A DNA stretch of 64,000 nt from Actinomycetales bacterium (GTDB lineage Bacteria; Actinomycetota; Actinomycetes; Actinomycetales; Microbacteriaceae), in NCBI GenBank assembly GCA_015654475.1, contig JAATGV010000023.1:33800-97799 (forward strand), written 5' to 3'. The translations under genes and the position numbers were made by a program. The notes beneath the pieces are model-generated. The model ran no database searches and had not been told where the DNA came from. It saw only the letters and a list, made by a program, of their open reading frames with translations. This document shows positions 36,601 through 45,716 of the stretch, in pieces; position 1 is the first letter of the stretch, and every line of letters starts with the position of its first letter.

Positions 36601-37539
36601 TCATCCGATTGCCCGGATCCTCCAACTGTGTGACACTTCGGCGGCCGGAGCGATGTGGATGAGGTCGGTCCCGCTGACAAACGCGTTGGGCGGGCACGTC
36701 ATGGGTTCTATGGCGACCGACGGGCCGTCGGCATCGTTGAGAGCCCCCGTGTATACCTGAGCCCAGCGGAAATCCTCACCGAATTCGATCGACACCCCAA
36801 GACCGTCTGCGCCGGTGAGCGAGATAACGGCATGGCCCGAATGATCCCTCGTGATGTCGGTGTATGCGTTGTCGATGAAGCGTCCGTTCAGTTCGGGGGC
36901 AGCCCGCAGATCGAAGGTGCCGTCGCCGACATCCACTGGCACTAATTCTGCCGGGGCGAGCCGCTCGTCCACGGTGAGCACACGCGCCGCCTCGGCCGAG
37001 ACGCGCCACGTGTCGGGGTTGCCTGGTGCGACGAAGTAGGGGTGGGTGGATACACCGTACGGCGCGGTCGCGGTGCCGGTGTTTGCGACCCGTACCTCGG
37101 TTCGCAAACCTGACTCGGTCAGGCTGTAGGTGACGGTGAACAGCAACCGGAAGGGGTAGGAGTCGCTTGCCTGCAGTTCGACGCTCAGCGTGACCTTGTC
37201 TTGGGTGCGCTCGACCAGCTGCCAGTCGAGCCACTGCACTAGCCCGTGAATGGCGTTGCCGAGTTCTGCCTCGTTCAGCGGAAGGGAATATTCTGTGCCG
37301 TCGACCTGATAGCGGCCGCCGATAACACGGTTCGGCCATGGTGCGAGCAACACGCCTCGATAGCCGGGGCGAACCTCTTCAGCAGCGTAGGAGAGGGTGA
37401 GATCTCGACCGCCGTGACGCAGGACGCGCAGACTTGCGCCAACGCTGGCGATGGTTGCGCTGTAGTCCCCGTGCGTGATGGTGTATTGGCTGCCCGAAAT
37501 GGGTGCGGGCACTGCCTCAGTCGTGGCAGGTGCTGACAT
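36601..37539 (-). CDS. galM: Aldose 1-epimerase (galactose mutarotase)
   Basis: A 312-residue galactose mutarotase-like protein. Recognisable points are GYRGVLLAPWPNRVIGGRY, the substrate histidine in GNAIHGLVQW, and the second in GVSTHPYFV. The catalytic Glu is probably in SIEFGEDFRWAQVYTG. It supplies alpha-galactose to galactokinase from the beta-galactose released by the two beta-galactosidases. AAGGAG precedes the ATG. It follows the DeoR regulator on the same strand after 30 bp, so they may share a transcript. Confidence 0.87.
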   Translation of the reverse strand: MSAPATTEAVPAPISGSQYTITHGDYSATIASVGASLRVLRHGGRDLTLSYAAEEVRPGYRGVLLAPWPNRVIGGRYQVDGTEYSLPLNEAELGNAIHGLVQWLDWQLVERTQDKVTLSVELQASDSYPFRLLFTVTYSLTESGLRTEVRVANTGTATAPYGVSTHPYFVAPGNPDTWRVSAEAARVLTVDERLAPAELVPVDVGDGTFDLRAAPELNGRFIDNAYTDITRDHSGHAVISLTGADGLGVSIEFGEDFRWAQVYTGALNDADGPSVAIEPMTCPPNAFVSGTDLIHIAPAAEVSHSWRIRAIG

Positions 37540-37569
37540 TGATGCTTCTCCTTCGATCAGAGGGCGTGC

Positions 37570-38403
37570 TCATACGGTCACAACCTCTATCCCGGTCTTC
37601 TTGATAGCTTGCAGTGCCGTACGCGATTGCGAGTCATCTTCGGTGATGAGCATTGAGGCGTCGGTCACATGACCAATGATCCCACTATCGGTGTGCCCGA
37701 TTTTGCTTGAGTCGGCAACGATGACAACGCGCTCGGACGCGGCGACCATGGCTCGCTTGAGCTCCGATTCGGGCAGGTTGACGTTGGTGATGCCCGTGGC
37801 AGCATGGACGCCCGTGCAGCCGATGAAGGCGAGGTCGGCGTGGATGCCGTGAAACAGCGTGGATGCGTATGGTTCGACAAGGGAGTGCTGCCGCGGGCGG
37901 AGCGTGCCACCGGTCACTATTACGGTGAGCCGCGGGATCCCGGCTTCGAGGGTGAGGGCATGCGACAGACTGTTTGTGAGGATGGTGACGTCGACGAGTT
38001 CGGTGCGTGCGACGATCGCTTCGGCCACTGCCCCGGTTGTGCTCCCCACATCGAGGATGATGGTGTCGCCGTCGGCGATGAGGGAGGCGGCGACCGCGCC
38101 AATTCTGCGCTTTTGGGCGACATGCGACGCCACCGACTGTTCATAGGAACGTTCGTTGTCTGCATAGTCGGCGGTGAACATAGCGCCTCCGTGAACGCGC
38201 TTGACGCCGGCTTCGCGTGCAAGCACTTCTAGGTCGGTGCGAATGGTGACTTCCGAGACGCGATACTCACGTGTGAGATCGGAGACGCGAACGAATCCGT
38301 GCTTCTTGACCGTGTCGAGTATGACGGATCGCCGCACGTCTGCTGGCAAGGTCGTCGCTTTGATCGGTTCGGGCACATACTCATTGTGGACGCGGGAATC
38401 CAC
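37570..38403 (-). CDS. DeoR/GlpR-family transcriptional regulator
   Basis: A 277-residue repressor. The N-terminal winged helix reads RRSVILDTVKKHGFVRVSDL and VSEVTIRTDLEVL (about residues 25-60), followed by VKRVHGGA. The C-terminal DeoR sensor domain has ILDVGSTTGAVAEAI and SERVVIVADSSKIG. It is divergent from galT and upstream of galM, so it probably controls the Leloir genes in response to a phosphorylated sugar. The start is GTG, and an AATAAT hexamer lies 7 nt upstream of it. Confidence 0.87.
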   Translation of the reverse strand: MDSRVHNEYVPEPIKATTLPADVRRSVILDTVKKHGFVRVSDLTREYRVSEVTIRTDLEVLAREAGVKRVHGGAMFTADYADNERSYEQSVASHVAQKRRIGAVAASLIADGDTIILDVGSTTGAVAEAIVARTELVDVTILTNSLSHALTLEAGIPRLTVIVTGGTLRPRQHSLVEPYASTLFHGIHADLAFIGCTGVHAATGITNVNLPESELKRAMVAASERVVIVADSSKIGHTDSGIIGHVTDASMLITEDDSQSRTALQAIKKTGIEVVTV

Positions 38404-38423
38404 CTTGTCAATTATTCGCCTTA

Positions 38424-38471
38424 CTTTCGGTTTCTTTCGATTATCCAGAACTTGACTTCCGAATGCGAAAG
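38424..38471. promoter_or_regulatory. Candidate DeoR operator between the regulator and galT
   Basis: CTTTCG occurs at 38424-38429 and 38434-38439, exactly 10 bp apart, and in inverse as CGAAAG at 38466-38471. Direct hexamer repeats spaced by a helical turn are common for DeoR/GlpR proteins. The site covers the divergent promoter region. Confidence 0.5.
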
Positions 38472-38486
38472 TGCATGAATTGTCTC

Positions 38487-39668
38487 ATGACACAAATTGG
38501 TTCCAGCGATGATGCCACCGGATCCGCCGAACTGACCGTGACCGCGCTCGGCGCAGGAGTGCTCAAGAGAGCCACCCACATGGCCGACGGCCGGGAACTC
38601 ATCTACTACGACGATCCAGACACGACGCTCCCGCCCGAGCGCAAAGCCGACACTCGCCAAAACGAGTCACGCCCCCCCGTTGCGCAAATGCGCCAAGACG
38701 CCCTCACCGGAGAATGGGTGTCCATCGCGGCTGCAAGGCAGAAGCGCGCATTCCTGCCACCGAAAGAGCTCGACCCGCTCGCCCCCGCAAGCCCCACCAA
38801 TCCGAGCGAGGTCCCGAGCCGCTACGACGTCGTCGTCTTCGAAAACAAATCACCGTCCTTCGGGCCGGACATCGCCGCCCCCACAACATCACCGTCGGCG
38901 GCGCTCGCCGACCTGCGCAGCATAGGTCAGGGCAGGACTCTTCCGTCATTCGGCAGATGCGAGGTCGTCTGCTTCAGCCCCAACACCGAGGGCTCCTTCG
39001 CATCCCAATCGCCCACCCGCGCACGCACCATCGTCGAAGCCTGGGCAGACCGCACTACCGCGCTCAGCGCCATCCCCGGAGTCCAGCAAGTCTTCCCCTT
39101 CGAAAACCGCGGCCAGGAGATCGGGGTGACACTGCATCACCCACACGGTCAGATCTATTCCTATCCATACATCACACCGCGCACCGAGGCGCTGCTTCGC
39201 TCCATCGACAGCTATGGGCCGAACCTGTTCGCCGACATTCTTGCTCGCGAACAGGCGTCGGAACGCGTGCTGATCCGCGGCGAGCACTTCACCGCGTTCG
39301 TGCCGTTCGCCGCACGCTGGCCCATCGAGATCCATATGCTCCCGCACCGCCATGTCGCCGACTTCGCCGAGACAACCTCCGACGAACGCGACGAACTCGC
39401 ACAAATCTACCGGCGGCTACTGCTCGGCATCGACGCCCTATACGAGACGCCGACGCCATACATATCGGCGTGGCATCAGGCACCCGTGCACACGGCCCGC
39501 GACACCGTTCGACTGATGCTGCAGATCACGTCACCGCGACGGGCGGCCGACCGTCTCAAATACTTGGCCGGCTCGGAGGCGGCCATGGGCGCCTTCATCG
39601 GCGATATTCCACCCGAGGCGCAGGCGGAGAGCCTTCGGGCAGCGCTCGCAACGGTTGCGGCTGACTAG
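38487..39668 (+). CDS. galT: Galactose-1-phosphate uridylyltransferase
   Basis: A 393-residue HIT-superfamily enzyme exchanging galactose-1-phosphate with UDP-glucose. The nucleophile motif is HPHGQ (about residues 218-222). A second zone reads FVPFAARWPIEIHMLPHRH. The ATG at 38487 is preferred, as residues before it are unconserved and overlap the operator, but the ATG at 38463 is also possible. It is followed by galK after about 70 bp. Confidence 0.92.
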   Translation: MTQIGSSDDATGSAELTVTALGAGVLKRATHMADGRELIYYDDPDTTLPPERKADTRQNESRPPVAQMRQDALTGEWVSIAAARQKRAFLPPKELDPLAPASPTNPSEVPSRYDVVVFENKSPSFGPDIAAPTTSPSAALADLRSIGQGRTLPSFGRCEVVCFSPNTEGSFASQSPTRARTIVEAWADRTTALSAIPGVQQVFPFENRGQEIGVTLHHPHGQIYSYPYITPRTEALLRSIDSYGPNLFADILAREQASERVLIRGEHFTAFVPFAARWPIEIHMLPHRHVADFAETTSDERDELAQIYRRLLLGIDALYETPTPYISAWHQAPVHTARDTVRLMLQITSPRRAADRLKYLAGSEAAMGAFIGDIPPEAQAESLRAALATVAAD

Positions 39669-39737
39669 ACCCACTCCCCATCCATCGACCAGATTTCTTG
39701 AGGCAACCCCAGACTTGGCATCCAGGAGCACAACATT

Positions 39738-40898
39738 ATGACCACACTTATCGAGAAGGCACAGGCCGGCTTCGCCCAGAGATTCGGAGACAGCGCACCC
39801 GACGGGGTCTGGTCGGCACCCGGGCGAGCCAACCTGATCGGTGAGCACACAGACTACAACGGCGGATTCGTACTGCCGTTCGCAATCGACCGGCGCACAG
39901 TCGTGGCCGCAAGGCTCAACGGAAGCAGCACATATCGAGTCGGAAGCCACATGTTCGATGACGTGGTCACTGCAACGATTGCGGATGTCGCGGCCGGCTC
40001 GTTGCCACGCTGGTCGACTTATGTGCTTGGGGTCGCATCCATCCTCGACGCGGACTCGCCAAGTGATCGACCGCGTGGAGTCGACCTCTTCGTCACCTCG
40101 GACGTGCCGTTGGGCGCCGGCCTCTCGTCGTCCGCCGCGCTTGAGAGCGCTGTAGCCGTTGCGCTCAATGACCTCTGGCACCTCGGACGCACCGAGACGG
40201 AGCTTGCACAGGTCGGGCAACGCACCGAGAACACGATCGTCGGCGCACCGACCGGGATCATGGACCAGTCGGCGTCGATCAAGGGCCGCGCAGACAGCGT
40301 GATCTTCTTGGACTGCCGCAGCCTCGAAACCGAGGTGGTTCCCCTTGGCTTCGCCGAGGCTGGCCTGGCGCTGCTCATTGTCGATACCCGCGAAGAGCAC
40401 TCGCACGCGACCAACGGTTATGCGGCAAGGCGTGCATCGTGTGAGCTGGCCGCGAAGACTCTTGGCATCGACCTGCTGCGCGACGCGACAATGACGGACC
40501 TCATTGCTGCGAAAGGCAAGCTTGACGACGAGACGTTTCGACGCGCCCGGCACGTTATCACCGAGGATGCCCGTGTGCTTGAGACCGTTCGATTGCTGCG
40601 CGACGAGGGGCCGAAGAGCATCGGTCCGCTGCTCACCGAGTCGCACAACTCACTTCGTGATGACTTCGAGGTCACGACCGACAGGCTCAATACTGTCGTC
40701 GAGGCATCGCTTTCCGCCGGCGCCCTCGGTGCCCGGATGACAGGTGGAGGTTTCGGTGGATGTGCGATCGCCCTGATCGAGGAACCTGAGATCGACGCGG
40801 TGACCGATGCGGTGCGGTTGGCCTTCTCGGACAAGGGCTTCAGCGAGCCGACGATCTTCGTCGCGGTGCCGAGCGACGGGGCCCGACGCGACGTCTAG
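39738..40898 (+). CDS. galK: Galactokinase
   Basis: A 386-residue GHMP kinase phosphorylating alpha-D-galactose. The galactose-binding signature is GRANLIGEHTDYNGG (about residues 30-44), the ATP loop is PLGAGLSSSAAL, and the third GHMP motif is GARMTGGGFGGCA near the C terminus. AGGAG precedes the ATG. It is the last gene of galTK. A four-armed palindromic element lies 25 bp after its stop codon. Confidence 0.95.
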   Translation: MTTLIEKAQAGFAQRFGDSAPDGVWSAPGRANLIGEHTDYNGGFVLPFAIDRRTVVAARLNGSSTYRVGSHMFDDVVTATIADVAAGSLPRWSTYVLGVASILDADSPSDRPRGVDLFVTSDVPLGAGLSSSAALESAVAVALNDLWHLGRTETELAQVGQRTENTIVGAPTGIMDQSASIKGRADSVIFLDCRSLETEVVPLGFAEAGLALLIVDTREEHSHATNGYAARRASCELAAKTLGIDLLRDATMTDLIAAKGKLDDETFRRARHVITEDARVLETVRLLRDEGPKSIGPLLTESHNSLRDDFEVTTDRLNTVVEASLSAGALGARMTGGGFGGCAIALIEEPEIDAVTDAVRLAFSDKGFSEPTIFVAVPSDGARRDV

Positions 40899-40922
40899 TT
40901 GAGTTGAACCGAGGCGAGCGCT

Positions 40923-41060
40923 AACCGAGCAAAACCCGACACCACCAGTTGTGCTGTGCAACTGAGCCGAGCAGAACCCGACAGAATGCGCTCGCATTTG
41001 TCGGGTTTTGCTCGGCTCACGAGTACGATCCCGAAGTCGGTGTCGGGTTTTGCTCGGTTC
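40923..41060. repeat. Four-armed palindromic element, family b, copy 1
   Basis: Four related arms of about 19 nt: two forward (40923-40941, 40964-40983) with core CCGAGCARAACCCGACA, and two inverted (40999-41018, 41041-41060). Start-to-start spacing of neighbouring arms is 41-42 nt. The central loop is 15 nt. The element can fold into one long hairpin or two nested ones. It lies between convergent galK and the GH42 gene. Copy 2 (47771-47911) has the same geometry. Confidence 0.85.
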
Positions 41061-41089
41061 GGCTATGCGAGCTACCCAGCGGACGCCCG

Positions 41090-43099
41090 TTACCGCACAA
41101 CCCGCACAACCCGGGCAGCGCCTGCTGGCACGGGCACCGTTCCAGCAGCGATCGCTTCGCCCGTGATCAATTCATCTATGGCGCCAGGGACCGCGACTGC
41201 GTAGTCGAGTTCAGAATGGTTGATCAAGAACTCATACGCTTCTCCAGTATCGGCAACCCGGGTGATCCGCTCCAAGTTCCGATGCACCTCTGAGGCAGTG
41301 TCAACGCCCGCCGCTCCGAGCACATCGTCTATCACGGCTCCGAGATCGTCGCCATGCAATGCCGTGGCGAGGTAATAGGCCCGGCCCGCTCCTACGCGGT
41401 TGACCGTCAGCGCCGCGCCGCCGGCGGCGGGCCCGTCCACAAACGTCTGCACCGCATCGGCAGTATCCAGCTTTATCTCTTCCGACCAGATCGTGCCTGA
41501 ACCGCCGCCCGAGAGCTGCACCGCCTGGTCCGCGTAGAGCGGTAGGAATTCCGAGACGCTCAGGCCGAGCACCCCGCGCAGCTGCCCGGGATACGGTCCG
41601 ACCGGGACGGTGTCCGTCTCGTCGACGATTCCCGAGAAATAGGAGGCGAAGAGCGTCCCCCCGCCGTCGACGTAACGTGCGAGGTTGGCTGCGGACTCGC
41701 CGGACACGAGATAAAGCTGCGGAAGAATCACGAGTGCATACCCGCTCAGGTCGTGAGACGGATGGACAAAATCCACCGTCACGTTACGGTGCCACAACTG
41801 CGCGTACATCGCATTCGTACGCTCGCGCGGGTCGAGGTCGATGCTCGGGTGCCACTCTTGGCCTGATGCCCAGAATGAGTTCCTGTCCCACACGATCGCC
41901 ACCCGCGAGCGCACGCGAGAACCGCGAACGGGGGTAAGCCTCTTGAGCGCACCGCCAAGATCCACCACCTCGCGGTAAACCCTGGTGTCTGTGCCGCCCT
42001 GCGGAATCATCGCCGAGTGGAACTTCTCCGCACCAAAACGCGAGGCACGCAGTTGAAAGAACATGATGGCGTCTGCACCGCGGGCCATGTGCTGCAGGCT
42101 GTTGCGCTGCATCTCGCCTGGTCGTTTAGCGATATTTCGATCCCGCCAGTTCACGGCCGACGTCGAGTGCTCCATGAGCACCCACGGTTCGCCGTTCGCG
42201 TACGAGCGTGTCAGATCCGCCGCCATAGCGAGGCCGACGTAGTTGTCGCGCCGCTCGGCGTCGAGATAGTGGTCGTTCGAGATGATGTCCAGTTCGTCGC
42301 GCCACTTCCAGTAGTCGGTCGCGTCGGTTTCGCCTGCCATGAAGTTCGTGGTGACGGGCAAATCGGAATGCGCACGGATGGCGTCGCGCTCGATAGTCAT
42401 GCATCCGATGAGCTGATCATTCGAGAATCGCGAAAAGTCGAGTTGCATGCTCTGATTGACCACGCTGCCGGAACGTCGCGGCGCATCGATCTCATCCCAT
42501 TCTCGGTAGAGCTGGCCCCAGAACAGGTTGCCCCATGCCGTGTTGAGAGCATCGATGGTGCCATAGCGAGTCTTCAGCCAGGCGCGGAATGCGGCAACCG
42601 ATTCGTCGCCGTAGCACTCCGATATCGGCACGCCGTATTCATTGTGCAGGTGCCACATGCGGACCGCGGGATGGCTGCCATATCGCTCGGCAAGGGTCGA
42701 AGCGACGCGTGCGATGGCCTCGCGATATGCGGCTGAGCTCGGCGATGCCATTCCACGTGATCCGTGCCCGAGGGTTACGCCGTCTTTGGTGACGACGCGC
42801 GCCTCAGGATGCTGTTTCCAGAACCAGGCGGGGGGCACGACGGTGGGGGTGGCGAGATCGACTCCGATCCCCGCATCGTCGAGCAGGCCAAGGATGCGGT
42901 CATGGAAGCTGAAGTCGAACTGGCCCTCCGCAGGCTCGAGCAAAGCCCACGAGAAGACGCCGACAGTGACGAGGTTGACCCCCATCTGCTTCATGAGTTC
43001 GATATCTTCGGTCCATGTCTGCTCAGGCCACTGTTCGGCGTTGTAGTCGCCACCGTATGCGATGCCCTCAACTCCATTGATCCAGCGCCGTTGCTGCAC
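41090..43099 (-). CDS. Beta-galactosidase, glycoside hydrolase family 42
   Basis: A 669-residue GH42 enzyme with the three expected parts: a catalytic barrel, a trimerisation (glutamine-amidotransferase-like) domain and a small beta domain. The acid/base is Glu154 in LHNEYG and the nucleophile is about Glu310 in LMEHSTSAVNW. GGDYNAEQWPE marks the N terminus. There is no signal peptide. The GTG at 43099 has AAGGAG upstream; the frame opens earlier, at 43165, within the operator. It is divergent from the second importer and uses galactosides that this importer would bring in. Confidence 0.92.
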   Translation of the reverse strand: MQQRRWINGVEGIAYGGDYNAEQWPEQTWTEDIELMKQMGVNLVTVGVFSWALLEPAEGQFDFSFHDRILGLLDDAGIGVDLATPTVVPPAWFWKQHPEARVVTKDGVTLGHGSRGMASPSSAAYREAIARVASTLAERYGSHPAVRMWHLHNEYGVPISECYGDESVAAFRAWLKTRYGTIDALNTAWGNLFWGQLYREWDEIDAPRRSGSVVNQSMQLDFSRFSNDQLIGCMTIERDAIRAHSDLPVTTNFMAGETDATDYWKWRDELDIISNDHYLDAERRDNYVGLAMAADLTRSYANGEPWVLMEHSTSAVNWRDRNIAKRPGEMQRNSLQHMARGADAIMFFQLRASRFGAEKFHSAMIPQGGTDTRVYREVVDLGGALKRLTPVRGSRVRSRVAIVWDRNSFWASGQEWHPSIDLDPRERTNAMYAQLWHRNVTVDFVHPSHDLSGYALVILPQLYLVSGESAANLARYVDGGGTLFASYFSGIVDETDTVPVGPYPGQLRGVLGLSVSEFLPLYADQAVQLSGGGSGTIWSEEIKLDTADAVQTFVDGPAAGGAALTVNRVGAGRAYYLATALHGDDLGAVIDDVLGAAGVDTASEVHRNLERITRVADTGEAYEFLINHSELDYAVAVPGAIDELITGEAIAAGTVPVPAGAARVVRVVR

Positions 43100-43121
43100 G
43101 TTCGACTCCTTAACCTGTTTA

Positions 43122-43150
43122 CTGAGCGTTGACACTGTGCACGCTCTCAG
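43122..43150. promoter_or_regulatory. Candidate operator of the second LacI regulator
   Basis: A 29-bp imperfect dyad centred on 43136: outer CTGAG/CTCAG and inner CAC-T-GTG. An overlapping GAGCGT/ACGCTC pair (43124-43129 with 43141-43146) adds symmetry. It covers the predicted start of transcription of the GH42 gene and so fits a repressor site. Confidence 0.4.
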
Positions 43151-43154
43151 CATC

Positions 43155-43160
43155 AGTATA
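43155..43160 (-). promoter_or_regulatory. -10 element of the GH42 gene
   Basis: On the minus strand TATACT lies about 55 nt before the GTG at 43099, just upstream of the dyad at 43122-43150. No good -35 element is visible. Confidence 0.4.
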
Positions 43161-43195
43161 GCCATTTATCACCTATAACATTTGGGCATTGGATT

Positions 43196-43224
43196 TTGAC
43201 AAAGCATCCATTGCGGGGTAAGAC
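43196..43224 (+). promoter_or_regulatory. Promoter of the second sugar importer operon
   Basis: TTGACA (43196-43201, a perfect -35) and TAAGAC (43219-43224) are 17 nt apart, about 100 nt before the binding-protein start. Confidence 0.6.
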
Positions 43225-43324
43225 TTAAACCGTTCACAGTCCGGCTCCGGCGGCATGCCTCATGCACAACGCACCTGTCGGCGAACAGCACAACGAAGTG
43301 AAAGCTTTCGACAAGGAGGACGAA

Positions 43325-44665
43325 ATGCACCAGGGCCTGCGCACAACAATGGCCGCGGTCGTTACTACCATTGCTCTTGCCACTGCAGGATGCAGCGGCG
43401 CAGCAACGACAAGTAGCAATGCAGCACCATCCGAAGACTATTCGGCGACGAACCCAGCAAATATCACATTCTGGTCGTGGGTGCCGAACATCGACAAGGT
43501 CGTGGATCTCTGGAACGCCGACCACCCAGAAATAAAGGTCACCGTTCAAAAGCAAGATGGTGGCGACGCTCTCGTCACCAAATACCTCACCGCTATCGAA
43601 GGCGGCAGTGGCGCACCAGATGTCGTGCAAGCCGAATACCAGAAGCTCCCAACCCTCGTCAGCAAGAACGCTCTTGCCGACCTGGCGACCGTGGGCGCCG
43701 CAGACCTGCAGTCACAGTTCGCCGCAGGCACCTGGTCATCGGTGACGCTCGGAACCAGTTCCGTGTATGCGATCCCACAAGACAGCGGACCTATGGCGTT
43801 CTACTACCGGGCCGACGTCTTCGAGAAACTCGGCATCGCGGTGCCGACCACGTGGGACGAATACGCAGCAGCAGCCAAGAAAATCCATGAGGCGGATCCC
43901 ACCACCTACCTCGGCACATTCTCATCGGTCGACGCCGGATCGTTCGCCGGGTTGTCCCAGCAGGCCGGGGCCCAATGGTGGAGCGTCGACAACTCGAATC
44001 AGTCTTGGGGCGTAGGCATCGACAGCGAAGCAACACAAAAAGTGGCCTCATTCTGGGGCGATCTCGTCGAGCAAGGCGTAATCGACAACCAACCGCAATA
44101 CACCACCGCGTGGTTCAAGGCCCTCAACACGGGCAAACAGGTCGGTTGGGTGAGCGCAGCATGGGCACCCGGAGTTCTCTCCGGCAACGCAGCGGCGACT
44201 CAAGGCAAATGGAAGGTCGCTACATTGCCTCAGTGGGATGCATCTGCACCCGCCAGCGGAAACTGGGGCGGCTCGGCCGTCGCCGTCTCCTCTCAGTCGA
44301 AATACCCTGGGGCAGCGCTGAAGTTCATCACGTGGTTGAACACATCCACGGACGCGGCTCAGGCGCTTGTGGATGAGGGGGGCATCTACCCTGCTGCAAC
44401 AGCGGCCGCAGCGGCAACCCTCACCGAGGCTCCGGAGTATTTCTCCAACCAACCGGACTTCTATGACGTGATCGCGAAATCGGCTGAAACCGTGGCACCA
44501 TTCACCTTCGGGCCGAACGTGAATGTCGCATACCAGGCATTCTCTGACGCATTCGGCAAGGCAGCGGAAGCCAAGACAACGAGCGCTTTTCTCTCGGCAC
44601 TCACAGCGATGCAAGAAAAAACAGTCACCGACTTGAAGAACCAAGGCTTCACAGTCTCTGAATAG
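43325..44665 (+). CDS. Extracellular sugar-binding lipoprotein, system 2
   Basis: A 446-residue CUT1 binding protein with lipobox ATAGCSGA (cysteine near residue 23). The mature part starts with a Ser/Thr linker, then NITFWSWVPNIDKVVDLWN. The ATG at 43325 has AAGGAGG upstream. It resembles the system 1 lipoprotein in the WSW and VPQDSGPMAFYY-type segments, so the two systems may share ligand classes. A strong hairpin follows the gene and probably lowers expression of the permeases relative to the lipoprotein. Confidence 0.87.
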   Translation: MHQGLRTTMAAVVTTIALATAGCSGAATTSSNAAPSEDYSATNPANITFWSWVPNIDKVVDLWNADHPEIKVTVQKQDGGDALVTKYLTAIEGGSGAPDVVQAEYQKLPTLVSKNALADLATVGAADLQSQFAAGTWSSVTLGTSSVYAIPQDSGPMAFYYRADVFEKLGIAVPTTWDEYAAAAKKIHEADPTTYLGTFSSVDAGSFAGLSQQAGAQWWSVDNSNQSWGVGIDSEATQKVASFWGDLVEQGVIDNQPQYTTAWFKALNTGKQVGWVSAAWAPGVLSGNAAATQGKWKVATLPQWDASAPASGNWGGSAVAVSSQSKYPGAALKFITWLNTSTDAAQALVDEGGIYPAATAAAAATLTEAPEYFSNQPDFYDVIAKSAETVAPFTFGPNVNVAYQAFSDAFGKAAEAKTTSAFLSALTAMQEKTVTDLKNQGFTVSE

Positions 44666-44676
44666 GCATTGCGCGG

Positions 44677-44705
44677 CTGGGGGCGGGCCAACGGCCCGCC
44701 CCCAG
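44677..44705 (+). terminator. Intra-operon hairpin after the system 2 binding protein
   Basis: A perfect 13-bp GC-rich stem (44677-44689 with 44693-44705) with a 3-nt loop and no T-run. Placed between binding protein and permeases, it fits an attenuating or 3'-stabilising hairpin, common in ABC importer operons. Confidence 0.7.
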
Positions 44706-44769
44706 TACCACCTCACCTCACTTCCACACCACAGACCGCGCGAACATCCCGCACAGATTAAGGAGAATC

Positions 44770-45714
44770 GTGTCTACCGCAACCGTTGTGAGAGCGAAAT
44801 CCCGACGCTCCAACAGCAACACAAAAACCCAAACCCGTGCGGCATGGTTCATGATCGCCCCCGCATTCGTGCTCTTCCTGCTCTTCATGGCTGCCCCCAT
44901 CTTTTACACGCTGTTCATCAGCTTCCAGCGCACGAAGGTGAGCGGTCTATTCGGCGGCACCCGTGAGACCATCTGGGTCGGATTTCAGAACTACGTCAAC
45001 TCGTTTGACAGCGAGTTCCTTGCCAGCGTTGTTCGCGTACTTGGTTACGGATGCATTCTGGTTCCTGTCATGCTCGGGCTTGCCCTGACCTTCGCGCTCC
45101 TGCTCGACTCGCCACGCACGCGTTCGAAGACCTTCTCGCGCGTCGCAATATTTCTCCCCTTTGCCGTACCCGCCGTGATCAGCTCGCTGTTGTGGGGTTT
45201 TCTCTACCTGCCGTCGGTCAGCCCGTTCAGCTACATCCTGAACACATTCGGCATTCAAAGCCCGAACGTGCTCGGCCCGGATGTCATCACCTTCGCCATC
45301 GCCAACATCGGCATCTGGGGTGGCACCGGCTTCAATATGATCGTGATCTACACCTCGCTCAAAGCCATTCCGAGCGACATTTACGAGGCAGCACGGATCG
45401 ACGGCTGTTCAGAACGCCAGATCGCTTTGCGCATCAAGATTCCCATCGTCATGCCGGCGATCATCATGACGTTCCTGTTCTCGATGATTGCGACTCTGCA
45501 GGTGTTTGCCGAGCCCATGACCTTGAAGCCGATGACGAACACCATCTCAAGCACATGGAGCCCGCTCATGAAAATCTATCGCGACGCATTCCAGAACTCA
45601 GACATCTACTCCGCCGCCGCGACCTCGGTGATCGTCGCTGTCGGCACACTGGCAATTTCTTACTTCTTCCTCGCCGTCGTTCAGAAGCGAGCATTCGGAC
45701 AGGAGGAGCGCTAA
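44770..45714 (+). CDS. Carbohydrate ABC importer permease 1 (MalF type), system 2
   Basis: A 314-residue permease. The N terminus is basic, then about six membrane helices. The coupling loop EAARIDGCSERQIALRIKIP lies in the second half. GTG start with AAGGAGAATC upstream. It is followed by the second permease after 2 bp. Confidence 0.86.
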   Translation: MSTATVVRAKSRRSNSNTKTQTRAAWFMIAPAFVLFLLFMAAPIFYTLFISFQRTKVSGLFGGTRETIWVGFQNYVNSFDSEFLASVVRVLGYGCILVPVMLGLALTFALLLDSPRTRSKTFSRVAIFLPFAVPAVISSLLWGFLYLPSVSPFSYILNTFGIQSPNVLGPDVITFAIANIGIWGGTGFNMIVIYTSLKAIPSDIYEAARIDGCSERQIALRIKIPIVMPAIIMTFLFSMIATLQVFAEPMTLKPMTNTISSTWSPLMKIYRDAFQNSDIYSAAATSVIVAVGTLAISYFFLAVVQKRAFGQEER

Positions 45715-45716
45715 CC

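Noticed and set aside
40923..41060. CRISPR array
   Set aside because: Repeats are in inverted orientation, only four arms exist and no cas genes are nearby.
45051..45716. Long N-terminal extension of the second system 2 permease
   Set aside because: It overlaps permease 1 in another frame and is rich in His/Arg. A clear ATG with AGGAGG exists at 45717.
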